From: Amylostereum areolatum
Lineage: Eukaryota > Basidiomycota > Agaricomycetes > Russulales > Stereaceae
Reading direction: 5' to 3'
DNA: 64,000 bases
Assembly (NCBI GenBank): GCA_012932865.1
Contig: SAXG01000002.1
Span: forward strand, 2,604,001-2,668,000
Made by a program: the position numbers and the translations under genes. Under the pieces are notes generated by a model, which had not been told where the DNA came from, made no database searches, and saw only the letters and a list, made by a program, of their open reading frames with translations. Of this stretch, positions 18,731 through 28,851 are shown one piece after another. Each line of letters begins with the position of its first letter. The stretch's first letter is position 1.

Positions 18731-19223
18731 TGTCATGAACGTTACCATTCCGGACATCTCGGACACCTCGGGGACCTCGGGGATAATATCCCAATTCATT
18801 TTTATTTTCATTTCTATCTGACTACTCATCACTTAGTAACACTCCGTCACTCCGGTGGAGACTCGGCTTATCCTTGCTCCTTCCTGACGTCATGACTCCA
18901 GGCTCGTCTTATCATCGCTTCTCTTGACTCCACATGACATCATAATGCTGCGCATGACATCATGCCGCTCCGGACCCGGCTCATCCTTATTGTCTCGCTT
19001 ACTAATCCTGCTGCGCATGTATCTATACTTAGCTCTGCTTACTGACCGCCGTGTGTCGTAGCTTACTAAGTGACTCTGCCTCGTAGTATATAAGGGCTCC
19101 GTTCCTCCTGTACATATTCCCCATCTCGACCTGGTCAATACTACCGACCTTACTCCCCATCGCCCCTCTTCACTTGTGTCACACGTCGTCGCCTAGTGCT
19201 CGTCACTAAGGCCGTTGCTGACA
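18731..19223 (+). repeat. 3' LTR of element B (493 bp)
   Basis: Same as 10686-11178 by eye. It is preceded by a short purine tract (GGGAAGGTGA) that would serve as PPT. AGACC follows it as target duplication. Confidence 0.96.
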
Positions 19224-19228
19224 AGACC

Positions 19229-19315
19229 CCGGCACTCTCGAATCTATTTTCTTCTCGCTCCTCCCATTGTCGCGACTTAGGCGGTTCATCGGTCTCATAA
19301 ACTGCGTTTCTGACA
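19229..19315 (+). repeat. 3' LTR of element A, right part (87 bp)
   Basis: Matches 4011-4097 with one substitution near its left end, and ends TGACA followed by GTAGG (19316-19320). Together with 10353-10685 it completes the 420-bp LTR. Confidence 0.95.
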
Positions 19316-22300
19316 GTAGGTGCCTGCATGTCGAACTTGACGGTTCACACCAGCGGCTGGCCCGTCATGAGATGTTGCCTCCGGGAGTAGTTTGTGAAGT
19401 TGATCCAGCAGCGCGTCACGAACAGAGGTGTCGCACGCTTCCATAGGACGTTGTGCACGGCCTCGACGGATGGCCTGGGCAGTGGTACGTGTTTGATGTG
19501 CTCTACACATTGACACGAGCCCAGCGCGGCACAGGCTAGGATCCGAGAGTGGTCCCTCCGTTAGGGACAGAGGATCAGGATGTACATTAGTATCTTGTCC
19601 ATCCTAAAGATGCAGAAGACTTGTGAGGACGCCGTGACCATGGATAAAACTGTCGGAAGGAGACTTACTTCAACTTGAATATGATCGGCAACACCTCGGT
19701 AGTCCTCCAAGATATTGCGGATGGTTGCTTCGTCGGCAGGCGTTGATTCTGCGAGATTCAAGCTATTCCAACAAATCAGCCAGGGGAATTTATATACTAG
19801 GATACGGAATTACATCTCAACTGTCTTCCCGACATCGTCGGCAACAAGTGCTACCTGCAGGGCATCAACCTCATCCTCAACTGCAGTGCTGGGCGTAGGT
19901 GAGAGCGTGAAAAGAGAGAGTAGGTCCGCGAGAGTGCGTGTTTCTGTAGGGACCGTCGGTGCAGTTGGAAGCATGGCCTCGACAGCGGCCGGAGGTTCGT
20001 ACAACGAGATCATGGCCTCTGCGTCGACACCGACAGTCGCTAAGAGTGCGATAACATCTGCGCTCGCGAGGTTTGATGCTTCCTCCATCTCCAAATCGGA
20101 CGGCCATTCCATGAGTGCCACTAAGTTGATGTCAGGGGCATGAAAGTAGGTGTGCATGTAGCCTGCGGCGGTCGCGTTGGCTTGCTCCTCGACATTCATA
20201 TTGCGAAACGCGCCAAGCATCAAGGTTCGGATTTTTGGCTCAAGGTAGAGAACATCCGCGAAGTTGAAGTCTGTCTTGAGCTGACGAATCATCCCGAAGA
20301 AGTGTTCGCATGCCTCTGTTGAGTGAAGCCAAGGCAAAAGTGGATGACGAGGGTAATATTGCCGGTGGACGATTATGAGTTGGATAAGACTGTCACAGAG
20401 GCGAAGGAATATATCGAAGGATTCGCGGGATATGAAGTGGATGTCGGTAGAATAGTCGGGGTGGGCAATAACATGGCTCCGCCATGCCATGAGGAAGAAG
20501 CGTGCACGGAGGGCCATCCTAACGCGCTCAACGTGCTTGATTGAGCGATTTTGCCATGCGTTGATGAGCTCTCCAAGAACAAACAAGTAGATGGAAAGGG
20601 CTCGCTGTTCGGGGAAATGCTCGAGATGGAAGTCAAGTGTTTCAGCGGCAAAGAGTCGTGCCGCAGCACGATCATCCTGTTTGTCGACTCGATCGACGTC
20701 GCGCCAATGCAGCGGGCTTGACGGGTGTGATGCAACGTCGCGTAACATCTTGTAGAAAATCGAAAAGCAACCCATGGCAATGAACCGCGCGCCACTGAAA
20801 AGTTGATTGCGTGCGGTCTTTAGGCCGTGCTTGGAATCCTGAACACAGATGCTGGGCCAGTCGTAGAAGAGGGGTATGACGAGGCGAAGATTACAGTTTG
20901 GGATGCGGTTGGGAATTCCATAGGGGAGATGGCTATGGGCCTTTTGCGCAATATGCCGCTGGAGGGATCGTTCGACCTCCGTACCATCAGCGCTAAGCGA
21001 AGACGGGTGAATGCCATGGGTATGCAGAATCTTGATGATCTCGAGGTGCATATCAAGTAGGGTGGTCGCCGTGTCCTTGGTTCCACGAGCGATGAGAGCG
21101 ACGAGAGTGGGAGGGACGCCTATGGCCGGGATGGTGAGGATATATGCACGTAGCTGTCAAATACCACGTCAGTACTTATGCAAAACATGTGAAGACGGTT
21201 GTAAAGAAATACCTTGCTAGCGAGAACAAAACTATCTTTCGCCGCTTTAAGTTTCTCCTCAATTTCGTCCTCGTTGTCAATGCGAATCGGCCCATCCGCA
21301 GCTCCGAGGAGCAAGCAAGTACCGTCTGCTTGCTGCACAACTGTAAGAGCCTTGTTGAGATCGGTGTCGTCCCAGCTCAAACCAACAGGCCCGTGGTATT
21401 GAAGTTGTTCAATGGTGGCCGCCACAGCAGCGATATTCTTGCTAGATATCCCAGGCTCGAACCGTGTTTGTTTTGATCGCAAATTACTGCAGGTGTTCAA
21501 CGTCAAGAGAAATATACCGAGATGGAAGTAGGAAACACATACCGGAGGCTGCGTAAAGTGCGTCCACCGAAATGACGACGGAAGGTGTCGTACGCGCGAG
21601 GAGCCAACGAGGATAAGATTTGGGCAAAGGAGTCAAGGGCTTCTGGGTAGCGCATATTCTTCAGCTGCTTTCCTTGGGCGAGACGTTCTGTCTTGATGAC
21701 CATGGCTTGTATCATCCCAAGCATAACGTCGTTTGTCTTGTACAAGCCCTCAACGGCCCCCTTAGCAAAGCGCACGAACGGATTGGTAGAGTCATTCTAG
21801 AACGTACGGAGATCAATATGGCAGTAAGCAGATAATGAAGTGATTGACGTACTGCCTCGATCAGGCTTTTTACACCTTTACACCGGGCGTATATATCACC
21901 AAGCTCCCGGGATCGATATATCTTCGGCACATGCTTCATGTTGTCATCGTCCGGTGTCTTCCTGTTAAGCGCGACCTGAAACGTATGAAGTTCCAAGAGT
22001 TTCTGGCAGCAATGGCACGGCAGTCGAGTATCATTGGAGCCGCTGTTTGGGGAACGGGCGACACCTGTGCATGAGGTAGCAAACACGTCGCCTACAGTTC
22101 GACTATTACGCCACTTAAAGAGCTGTTCTTCGCGCTCGAGCACCATCTGTTTTTGTTCTGCACTAAGCCAGGTCCATGTGCATTCATCTTCCGGGCGCGT
22201 GGGGAAGAGAGTATGTGCGATAACTTGACGAGAAGGCGCACCACCCCCAGCCGCAGCAGAACGATAAAGATAATGGTCGATCCGCACGTTGTCAGCACGC

Positions 22301-24888
22301 GACAGGCCAGGACACGGAGGCAAAGGTGCTGAGATAGGGGCAGGTGTTGCTGGCACGACGATGCACCCCCGCTTTCGCAAGGGTTTGGATGGAGTCTGGA
22401 AGAAGCTCGAAATTGCGGGTGTAATGAACCTGAGACGTTGTTGTTTGACACACCGAGCCGACGAGCGATGTTCTCTCCACCGGCGGGTATCGTACATGGT
22501 ACGCATCGAGATCCAGTCACTGCAAGCTGAGCAGCGAACTGCACAAAGATCGCGCTCTGAGAAATGGGCATGGGCATCATCCGCACGGATCTTTGACCGA
22601 AAGTTGTCGAGGCGCATTGAGTTGGCATTGAACTTCGGATTTTTTGCCTGCTGCTTCAGTTTCTTGGCATGATTCCAGGACGATCGTGGCTTCACGCGTT
22701 GTGACCTTTGGGAGCGAGAACGCCCCCCGCGACCGTCGGGGTTGGAGGCATCGGAGTCATGGTCACTCGAATCTGACATGGAGGGAGACCGGGCCCGCTT
22801 CTGAGGATATTGCGACCGTGCGGTAGGAGAAGGTTTCTGCATGGGTGATGGCCAAGGAGTTTGTAGAGACGAGGTAGATGAACTTGCATCATGAAGCGAC
22901 GGCATCGATGATTCCGTTTCTGGAAGCGAGATGATAGAGGGAGTGTCGCTGTCAGGTAGTGAGATAACCGAGGCCATAGGATCGGAGAGATGTACACCCG
23001 AGGAGGACGCAGAAGGGAGGGACATGACGTAGGAGCCTTTGTCTTCGGATCCACGCAAAAGTCGATGGAGATGCTTAGGGTCATCAGTTAAGTGGATGCA
23101 TTGTCCTTCTGGCGGCACGATGCCCAAGGGCATTGTCTGTGCATGCGACGTGTCTTCGGTCTGAAAGACGTACCGACATTTTTATCAGCATCACATTTGG
23201 TAAAAGCAAATTGGTGCACGTACATCGGCAGCATCATGGATAAGCTGAACCTCATCCAAGGCCAGATTCGAACTGTCCGGAGTTGATATGGGACCACCGT
23301 CAACTTCTTCTGCCAAGGATGTTGCGAGGCGCAGAAACCAGTCCATGCGGGAAATGGCTGCCGAGTTTTGATGCCACTGGGGAGTTCCGAGGAGGTCATG
23401 AGCAAGAGATGAAAGGTATAAAATGCCGCATGAGTGGCTGTCAGTTTGGACGGGGATCGAGATGCTTGGGAACAGCTCTGGTGTGAGAGGAGTGCGAGGT
23501 ACGTTATCCGGGAGGACAGTCATAAGATACCACTCAAGCAGGCGCAGAATATCCGGTGGTGCTTCTGTGTTCCGGTTTAAGCCGTCGCGGTATACGTAGG
23601 TAAGATTGCGAAGGTCCAGGCGCACACCTGCCCAATGGTTGCCATTAACGTGGAGCGGGATCTCGAGAAACCGAACACGTCCGGATTGTATTCTGGCATC
23701 GAGTTGGGACCGCCGAACGACGTAGGGAGAATGAGGGCGTGCTTGGTGCGCGTTCCGTAATGAAGCTATGAAATAGCAGTTGGCAAGGCCAGTCGATGAA
23801 TTGGGTCCAAGTTGCCGGATTATCCACTCGAGACCGCCATTGAGCATCTCATCATTGGCCCATCTATCTGTAAGAAATGTCGCCAAATCCGATGTAGACA
23901 TGTGGACGGCGCTGCCGAAACCAGGAAGCCTGTCGCATGACCATGGGATAACTTCGAACAATGCGAGACACTCTTCAGCAGCCTCTGTCAGAGATCGTTC
24001 GACAGGGCTCTCAGCAGAGCCGCCAAGGTATGCCGATATCCAACCTTGGGCCTCCCTCCAGTGCGACAAACTGCCGTCGTAAACTCGCAACCTGCTGATC
24101 AGGTTTTCAATCCAAAGAGGTAGGTGGACGCCAGTGGAAAGCTCGATCGACTGGACACCGGCAAGCCACGCATTATTGAACCTATTGCTGAGGGTGCGGC
24201 TGTGATGACGAGCGGCGGAGTAGAGCATAGGGGCGAGTCGGACAATGGTTTCACGGAAAGGGAGACTCAATGGATCGTCAGTAAGAGTATTGGGAGGTTG
24301 GGGGCTATAGGGGTCCGACGGCAATGGGTTGCAAGTGTGATGGTCATCGGGGACAGCGAGGGCTTCAACAAGTTCCAGGGCTTCAATAACTGTGCGCGAA
24401 GCATCGGGTAGAATGCGATGGAAGATATCGGGAGGGAGGGTTCGGTCATGGTCTCGAGCAGCACGGATGCACGGAGGAATATTGTCACTCCAAATTTGAC
24501 CAGAGCGAATGAAATCTTGAAGTCGGTGAGCGCCACAACAACGCTGGCTTGCTACCCACGCGCCGATACTGTCGACATCTGTTGGATTGAAATCTTCTTG
24601 ACACGACGAGCACGCCGGTAAAGGACCTGAGCCGCCACCGGACAAACGTCCCAGGAGAAGGCTCGCTCGGGCACTGGATGTTCGGCACTCGGGTTGGTCC
24701 ACCACCTCCGATAGACACCTATATGCGGAGCAGTGACCGTGTTGCTCAGCAGTCGAGCACGGCCGCAAATGAAAGCCACGGAGAATGCGTCCGAGGCAGC
24801 GACGATCGCGAAAACGCATATAGAGGGAACGTCGTCGGCGTGCATGAGCAGCACCGCTAGGACGGACATAGCACACTACCGAGCACAT
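19316..24888 (-). CDS. Ulp1-like protease fused to RNase H-like transposase (interrupted gene, main part)
   Basis: Read right to left. The first exon runs from 24888 or a later start to 23224 and has a C48 (Ulp1/SENP) domain: NHWAGVRLDL (His), YRDGL (Asp) and QTDSHSCGIL (Gln and Cys). An intron at 23161-23223 joins it in phase to exon 23160-21853: Ser-rich linker, basic RSRSQRSQR stretch and a C..C...W..H...C zinc finger (CSACSDW...WREH...C). Introns at 21797-21852, 21487-21542, 21154-21212 and 19763-19813 all keep the frame. The catalytic core has three D-containing blocks: GLSWDDTDLNKA, LSADGTEVERSLQ and VQDSKHGLKTARNQLFSG. Their spacing recalls P-element/THAP9 transposases (inference). An intron near 19556-19668 leads to an exon that runs into element A at 19321; the 3' end is at 3288-3677. 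The start is uncertain because the N-terminal frame overlaps the neighbouring membrane-protein gene. I know such proteins as recurrent uncharacterised agaricomycete families. Confidence 0.78.
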
Positions 24889-25602
24889 GTCAGTGTCACA
24901 TCACCGTACCACAGAGGATTTCACGTACCGAGAAAGGCGGCAAGAGCCCACAATTCCGTAGCTAGCATGCAAGCGGCGAGAAAAATCTTCGAGAGACCGT
25001 GACCATGGATATATGTTTGACTGACAGCGAAGAGCGTGCATACAGCGTCTTGACCGACATTGCGAAGGAGAAACAGCACTGGTATTGTTGTGTTAGAGCC
25101 AGATAGACACGAAGGATAGACGCCAGTACCTGTTTTCGCACATCCCGGGCTGACGACTGCCCGAATAGTGTTGACAACGGCTTGACAGGACAGCGACCAT
25201 GTAACGAAAAGGACAGTTTGGATGATGTACGTTCCGGAAACTAAGCTGAGAACGGGACTTGAGAGAATAGACTTGGCTAGTATGGTATTGGTGACTAGAA
25301 AAAACAGATTAGGACTCTAGAGCGTGCGGGAGACGACCAACTGGCACATACGTATGTCTTTCTCGACGTGGACACCGAGGAGGATCTTGACCACCGCATC
25401 GGAAAACTCGGAGCTGCAAAAGAAATTGATAGAGATGTGTAAAGCAAGTGCCGTCTGAGCAAAGGTGGCGGCGACGAGGGAGAGGAAGAAAATGCGAAAT
25501 AGTACTACACAAGTAACACAGCTGTCACTAAGCTGGCAAACAGGATATGGAATGACACTTACAGGAGTGTCTGGATGAGTTCAGCGCGCGTTTTTTAGGC
25601 AT
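24552..25602 (-). CDS. multi-pass membrane protein, agaricomycete family of unknown function
   Basis: ATG at 25602 (MPKKRALNSS), with a short first exon to 25563 and GTAAGT donor. The next exons, joined in phase, are strongly hydrophobic: LFRIFFLSLVAATFAQTALA; then AKSILSSPVLSLVSGTYIIQ and VLFVTWSL; then LFLLRNVGQDAVCTLFAV; then KIFLAACMLATELWALAAFL. The last visible exon (acceptor CCTAG near 24850) continues VLLMHADD and VFAIVAASDAFSVAFICG. This gives about six to seven membrane helices. No transporter or receptor motif is recognised. The C-terminus is uncertain because its frame (open to 24552) overlaps the N-terminal frame of the Ulp1 gene on the same strand; one of the two probably ends or begins differently than drawn. 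Confidence 0.6.
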
Positions 25603-26592
25603 GTTGACGGGGCAGAAAGGACTGGAGCAGCGCAAGGTGACGGGGGGAAAGAGAGAGAGAGAGTGAGCGGAGTTTTTCCGACAGTGTTCATGGTTTTGTT
25701 CATTCCAGAGGGTGGCGTTGGAGCGTCTGCAACCAATGAGAATGTGAGTATTGCCAGTTAAATTTCATTGGAAAAACTTTGCTTCACCTAGTGAGGAATG
25801 GAAGAGAGGAGAGAGACTAGGAGAGGGCGGCGACGACAAATTGTCAACCGAGGCGTCGACGCGTGTGAGAGCAACATCTATGCGTTGCACCCGCGTGAGA
25901 AACGCCTTTTTGGTGGCTCGCGGGATTTGTTGATAGACGCGAATTGTTGCGTCGAGGTGCTGGCGCAGAAGGATTCTGACGAGCCGCCGTACGAGGACGA
26001 GGTGCAAATGCAGGTGCGCGACGCGCGTCGCGTCGTGTCGGTGGCGCCCCAAGTCTAAGGGCGGTCGCACCCAGGCCGATCCGTACGCATCACCGGATCG
26101 GACACCGGGACCGACTTGGCCACTTTCGGCGGTAATTGGATCGGACTAGGTCGACGATTTGACCCTTTCTCGTACGCATTACGATCGGACCTTGCCTCCA
26201 AATTTCCCCTCCATCCGTACGCATTAGGATCGGAGTTCTTGGGGGATACGCCGGGGGCCTTCCGGTCCCTGCTAGTCCCTTTCGCTCTTCCCACCAGACT
26301 CTTGCTGCATTCCATATCTTCTGAAAGCCTTTCCGTTGTGCAAATCCGAGCCTGTTGGTGGGATAGGTCGTGGTGCGCGACAACTCGCGTGATGATGATG
26401 GGTGTGAGGCGCTATGTTAAAAGAATCCCTCGTTTCATTTCAAGCCGTGGCATTCACCGTGGAAGCCTCGAGGGGAAGTGCAGATCTGGGGACCCTCCTT
26501 CCATCTTGAGCGCGCTTTGTTCCCTCTTGTTTCCCCCGACCTTGACGTTCTCGAAGTCATTTCGGTACCACAGGCCTCTTTCGACTTATCAC
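25603..26592. other. intergenic between divergent genes
   Basis: Contains a GA-rich tract (25650-25665) and overlapping open frames on both strands at 25765-26070, neither recognised. One minus-strand frame there (PRATKKAFLTRVQRIDVALT) has a coding-like look but no partner exons. The motif repeats at 26060-26290 are listed separately. Confidence 0.45.
26060..26290. repeat. CGTACGCAT / GATCGGA motif repeats (dispersed repeat, copy 2)
   Basis: CGTACGCAT followed within a few bases by GATCGGA occurs three times (near 26082, 26173 and 26217), with extra GATCGGA copies between. The segment at 26220-26260 matches the reverse strand of the 1450-1690 cluster, which suggests a diverged dispersed element. 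Confidence 0.4.
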
Positions 26593-28000
26593 ATGCCCTC
26601 TGGAACGAAGGAGATCCTGCTCGTTGGATACGGGGCGGTCGGCGCGTGCTGTACGTGCACCATGATCTTATCTCCGCATTCGATAGTATGTTTGACCGTC
26701 CATGCTTTAGATGCATTCATTCTCAAGAGAAGTGGACTTGCTAATGTGACCGTCGTAGCTCGAGGCAACTATGATATCGTCACAGGCAAGCATATCGATC
26801 TCGAGATAGAACTGGAATGCTCACGTCGATCCTAGCCAAAGGAATGGATGTCCACAGCGAGAAATACGGCAAACACGATGGCTGGAGGCCTGATCGTGGT
26901 AGGCGTTCTAGTTCCTTGGTATATGTAACATCCTGAGATCATACTCAATTTGCGTTGAACAGTCGTTCCCTCAGTGTCCCATGCGTGCGATAGGGCGTAC
27001 GACTACGTGATAGTCGCCACCAAGGCTATCCCTGAACTCCTCCGCCCGCCAGCGCTTCTAACCCCTCTCCTGAAGTCTCCGTACACCGACACTTGCCCCC
27101 AACCGACATACGTGATCCTACAGAATGGCTTCAATGTCGAGGGGGACTTGTACGAGGCCGTGCGGGACCTGGGTCATCAACCCCGGATTCTCGGTACTAC
27201 GGTTTACATCGGAACGAAGATGGAAGGTCCGAACAAGCTTATCCACAGTGACTTTGTGGGTGTATCTGGGTTTCATCACACCCGTTTATAGGCTCACTCT
27301 TCACAGGACCGCGTTTCCGTCGGGATGTATAGACACGAGGACTATGCGACGGTTGTAGACAGCCCGGAAGAGGAAGCGGTCACTTCAGAATTTGCAAACC
27401 TGATCAAGGCTGGTGGGGGAGAGGCCACCCCGGTACCTGACATCCAACGGGCCAAGTTCTCTAAACTCTTCTGGAGCATCGCCTTCGCGTCCACCGCCGG
27501 TCTGACAAGGTTTCCCCTCACAGCGCTATGGTGTCTACCCACTGCTTCCCCTTCATCCACAGATTCAACCCCCCCTTCGGTCAGCCAGGGCGCTCTAATA
27601 GAAGAACACTCCATTCCTACATTACGCGGAGCGCTCATGGAGCTAGTAGCTCTCGGGACCGCACTGGGCTTTCCTCAGAGCGAAAGTATCTCCCCCAAAT
27701 TCATTGAGACCACGTTCGCAAATACGGCGGCGCGTCATCGGAAGCCGGACAACGGGCTTATGCCTAGTATGCTCGTCGATGTTCTTGCGGGGCGCCCAAT
27801 CGAGGTCGAGGTTATCTTTGGCGAGGTTGTTCGTTTGGCTCGTTCCTACGGGGTCGATACGCCGGTAAGCCGTACAAGGCGCGTTGCACCGCGCACTCGT
27901 GTTTCTGACCGGAACTCCTCAGCGCATAGACATGATGTATGCATTGCTTCTCGTCATACAGAATCAGATGCTCCAGGAGCGAGAACGCAGGTCTTCATGA
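26593..28000 (+). CDS. 2-dehydropantoate 2-reductase (ketopantoate reductase, ApbA/PanE family)
   Basis: Six exons are predicted: 26593-26650, 26711-26785, 26836-26898, 26963-27255, 27307-27864 and 27923-28000, all joining in phase. The N-terminus has the Rossmann NADP(H) motif LLVGYGAVGA, and exon 2 gives LKRSGLANVTVVARG. DYVIVATKA, YVILQNGFNVEGDL and LGTTVYIGTK are typical family blocks. The C-terminal helical domain has RAKFSKLFWSIAFAS with the catalytic-domain Lys/Asn context, and KPDNGLMPSMLVDVLAGRPIE. The enzyme reduces ketopantoate to pantoate for vitamin B5/CoA synthesis; many fungal paralogues have unknown substrates. The intron at 26786-26835 has a GC donor (G|GCAAGC). A Ser/Pro-rich stretch of about 30 residues inside exon 5 may be an insertion or an unrecognised intron. 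Confidence 0.85.
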
Positions 28001-28851
28001 GCACCTATGTAAGATACGAGTGTGTTTATTCAACAAATGTACTTGTATGAATTAAATTGTGAGCTGTGTATCTGTAATCGTATATCCTGTCGAACATGAT
28101 AGTCTCCTTCAATTCCTGGTCTCTTCTGAGACTGGTCAACCGATTTCACGAACTTGTACATACGCACCGGGTCTCGGCCCGGACCGCCTTGAGGGCGTCT
28201 CGAGTCGCGGCATCTCTTTGTTCGAACTTTGCGGTCACTGACTGAACGACTTTGGTGCTTATTTCTGCCTCGCCGCGCCCTGCTCCACCTCTTCACGCCG
28301 GATATGGCCTCCTAGTCAATCTACATAACTTGCCTTTACTAGGCATAGGCTGTTCTTCTGATTATCGTGCACCCACACGAAGCGTACATCACGCCGGTTC
28401 ATCCACGTCTTCGTCCTGACGGCTTCTGCATCGGCAGCAGTCACTCAGCTTCACGGCCAGCCTTTTGTTTGTGTTTCAGGAGGCTCGGGCCATCTTAAAG
28501 GGACGCCGCAGAGGACGGGGACGGGTGCCCGGGTACGTTCCCGCCCAGCACGACGTTTGCCTCATGTGTTCAGCGAGGTCTTCATTACACCCAGAAAACG
28601 CGAACCACGCCCTATCCAGCCTTGCCAGCCTTCTACCGACCGTCGCACACAATCACCATGCGTTTCACTGCGTCAAGGTGCATGGCCTTTTCATTCCGAT
28701 CTGCGGCCCTCGTCAACGCGGTTATCTACCCTGGTGCACCCCTTGTCCGTCCACCGTACCCTTCCTTCACCTATCTACTAAGACCTTTGCCCCCTCCGTT
28801 TTCGACGCGTCTTCCACCATATTTATCATCTAGCTTTCTACCACCCGCGTC
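28001..28851. other. intergenic; possible 5' leader of the next gene
   Basis: Between convergently read KPR and the ATPase gene start. An ATG near 28658 opens a short R/S/A-rich frame that could be an alternative mitochondrial presequence exon, but no splice solution joins it convincingly. Nothing else is recognised. Confidence 0.4.

Larger units (their letters stand above)
10686..19223 (+). mobile_element. Ty3/gypsy chromovirus, element B (nested in the 3' LTR of A)
   Basis: An 8538-bp element: 493-bp LTRs that look identical by eye, self-priming PBS, pre-gag ORF, gag, an uninterrupted 1499-codon pol with chromodomain, and 3' LTR. It is the same broad lineage as A (same domain order, shared frameshift heptamer and PBS logic), but RT and Gag are clearly diverged, so it is a distinct family and not a duplicate. 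Identical LTRs and an uninterrupted pol suggest a very recent and possibly still competent copy. It inserted after A. Confidence 0.96.
3678..19315 (+). mobile_element. Ty3/gypsy chromovirus, element A (host of nested element B)
   Basis: Order: 5' LTR (3678-4097), self-priming PBS, pre-gag frame, gag, pol (protease, RT, RNase H, integrase, chromodomain), polypurine tract, 3' LTR. The 3' LTR is split by element B (10686-19223) into 10353-10685 and 19229-19315. Without B the element is about 7.1 kb. The two 420-bp LTRs differ at only about three positions by eye, so insertion was recent on a genomic time scale. Lesions seen: an in-frame TGA in pol (9731-9733), a disturbed pre-gag frame, and the LTR split. 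Domain order and chromodomain place it in the Tf1/sushi-like chromoviruses (family knowledge). It sits in a coding exon of the Ulp1-transposase gene. Confidence 0.95.

Noticed and set aside
19810..21051. Assignment of the transposase to the KDZ superfamily
   Set aside because: No CxC cysteine cluster and none of the usual KDZ blocks were seen; the D-block wording is closer to the P-element type, so only a tentative RNase H-like label is kept.
25765..26070. Possible exon (PRATKKAFLTRVQRIDVALT) on the minus strand
   Set aside because: Looks weakly coding but no start, splice partner or family could be found; an overlapping plus-strand frame is equally long.
27535..27590. Extra intron in exon 5 of ketopantoate reductase (GTGTCTACC...CCACAG)
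   Set aside because: Using it breaks the downstream frame, while the uninterrupted frame stays open; kept as exon with an insertion, though this remains uncertain.
28465..28833. Open frames upstream of the ATPase gene
   Set aside because: No splice solution links them to the ATPase and no protein family is recognised; treated as possible 5' leader.
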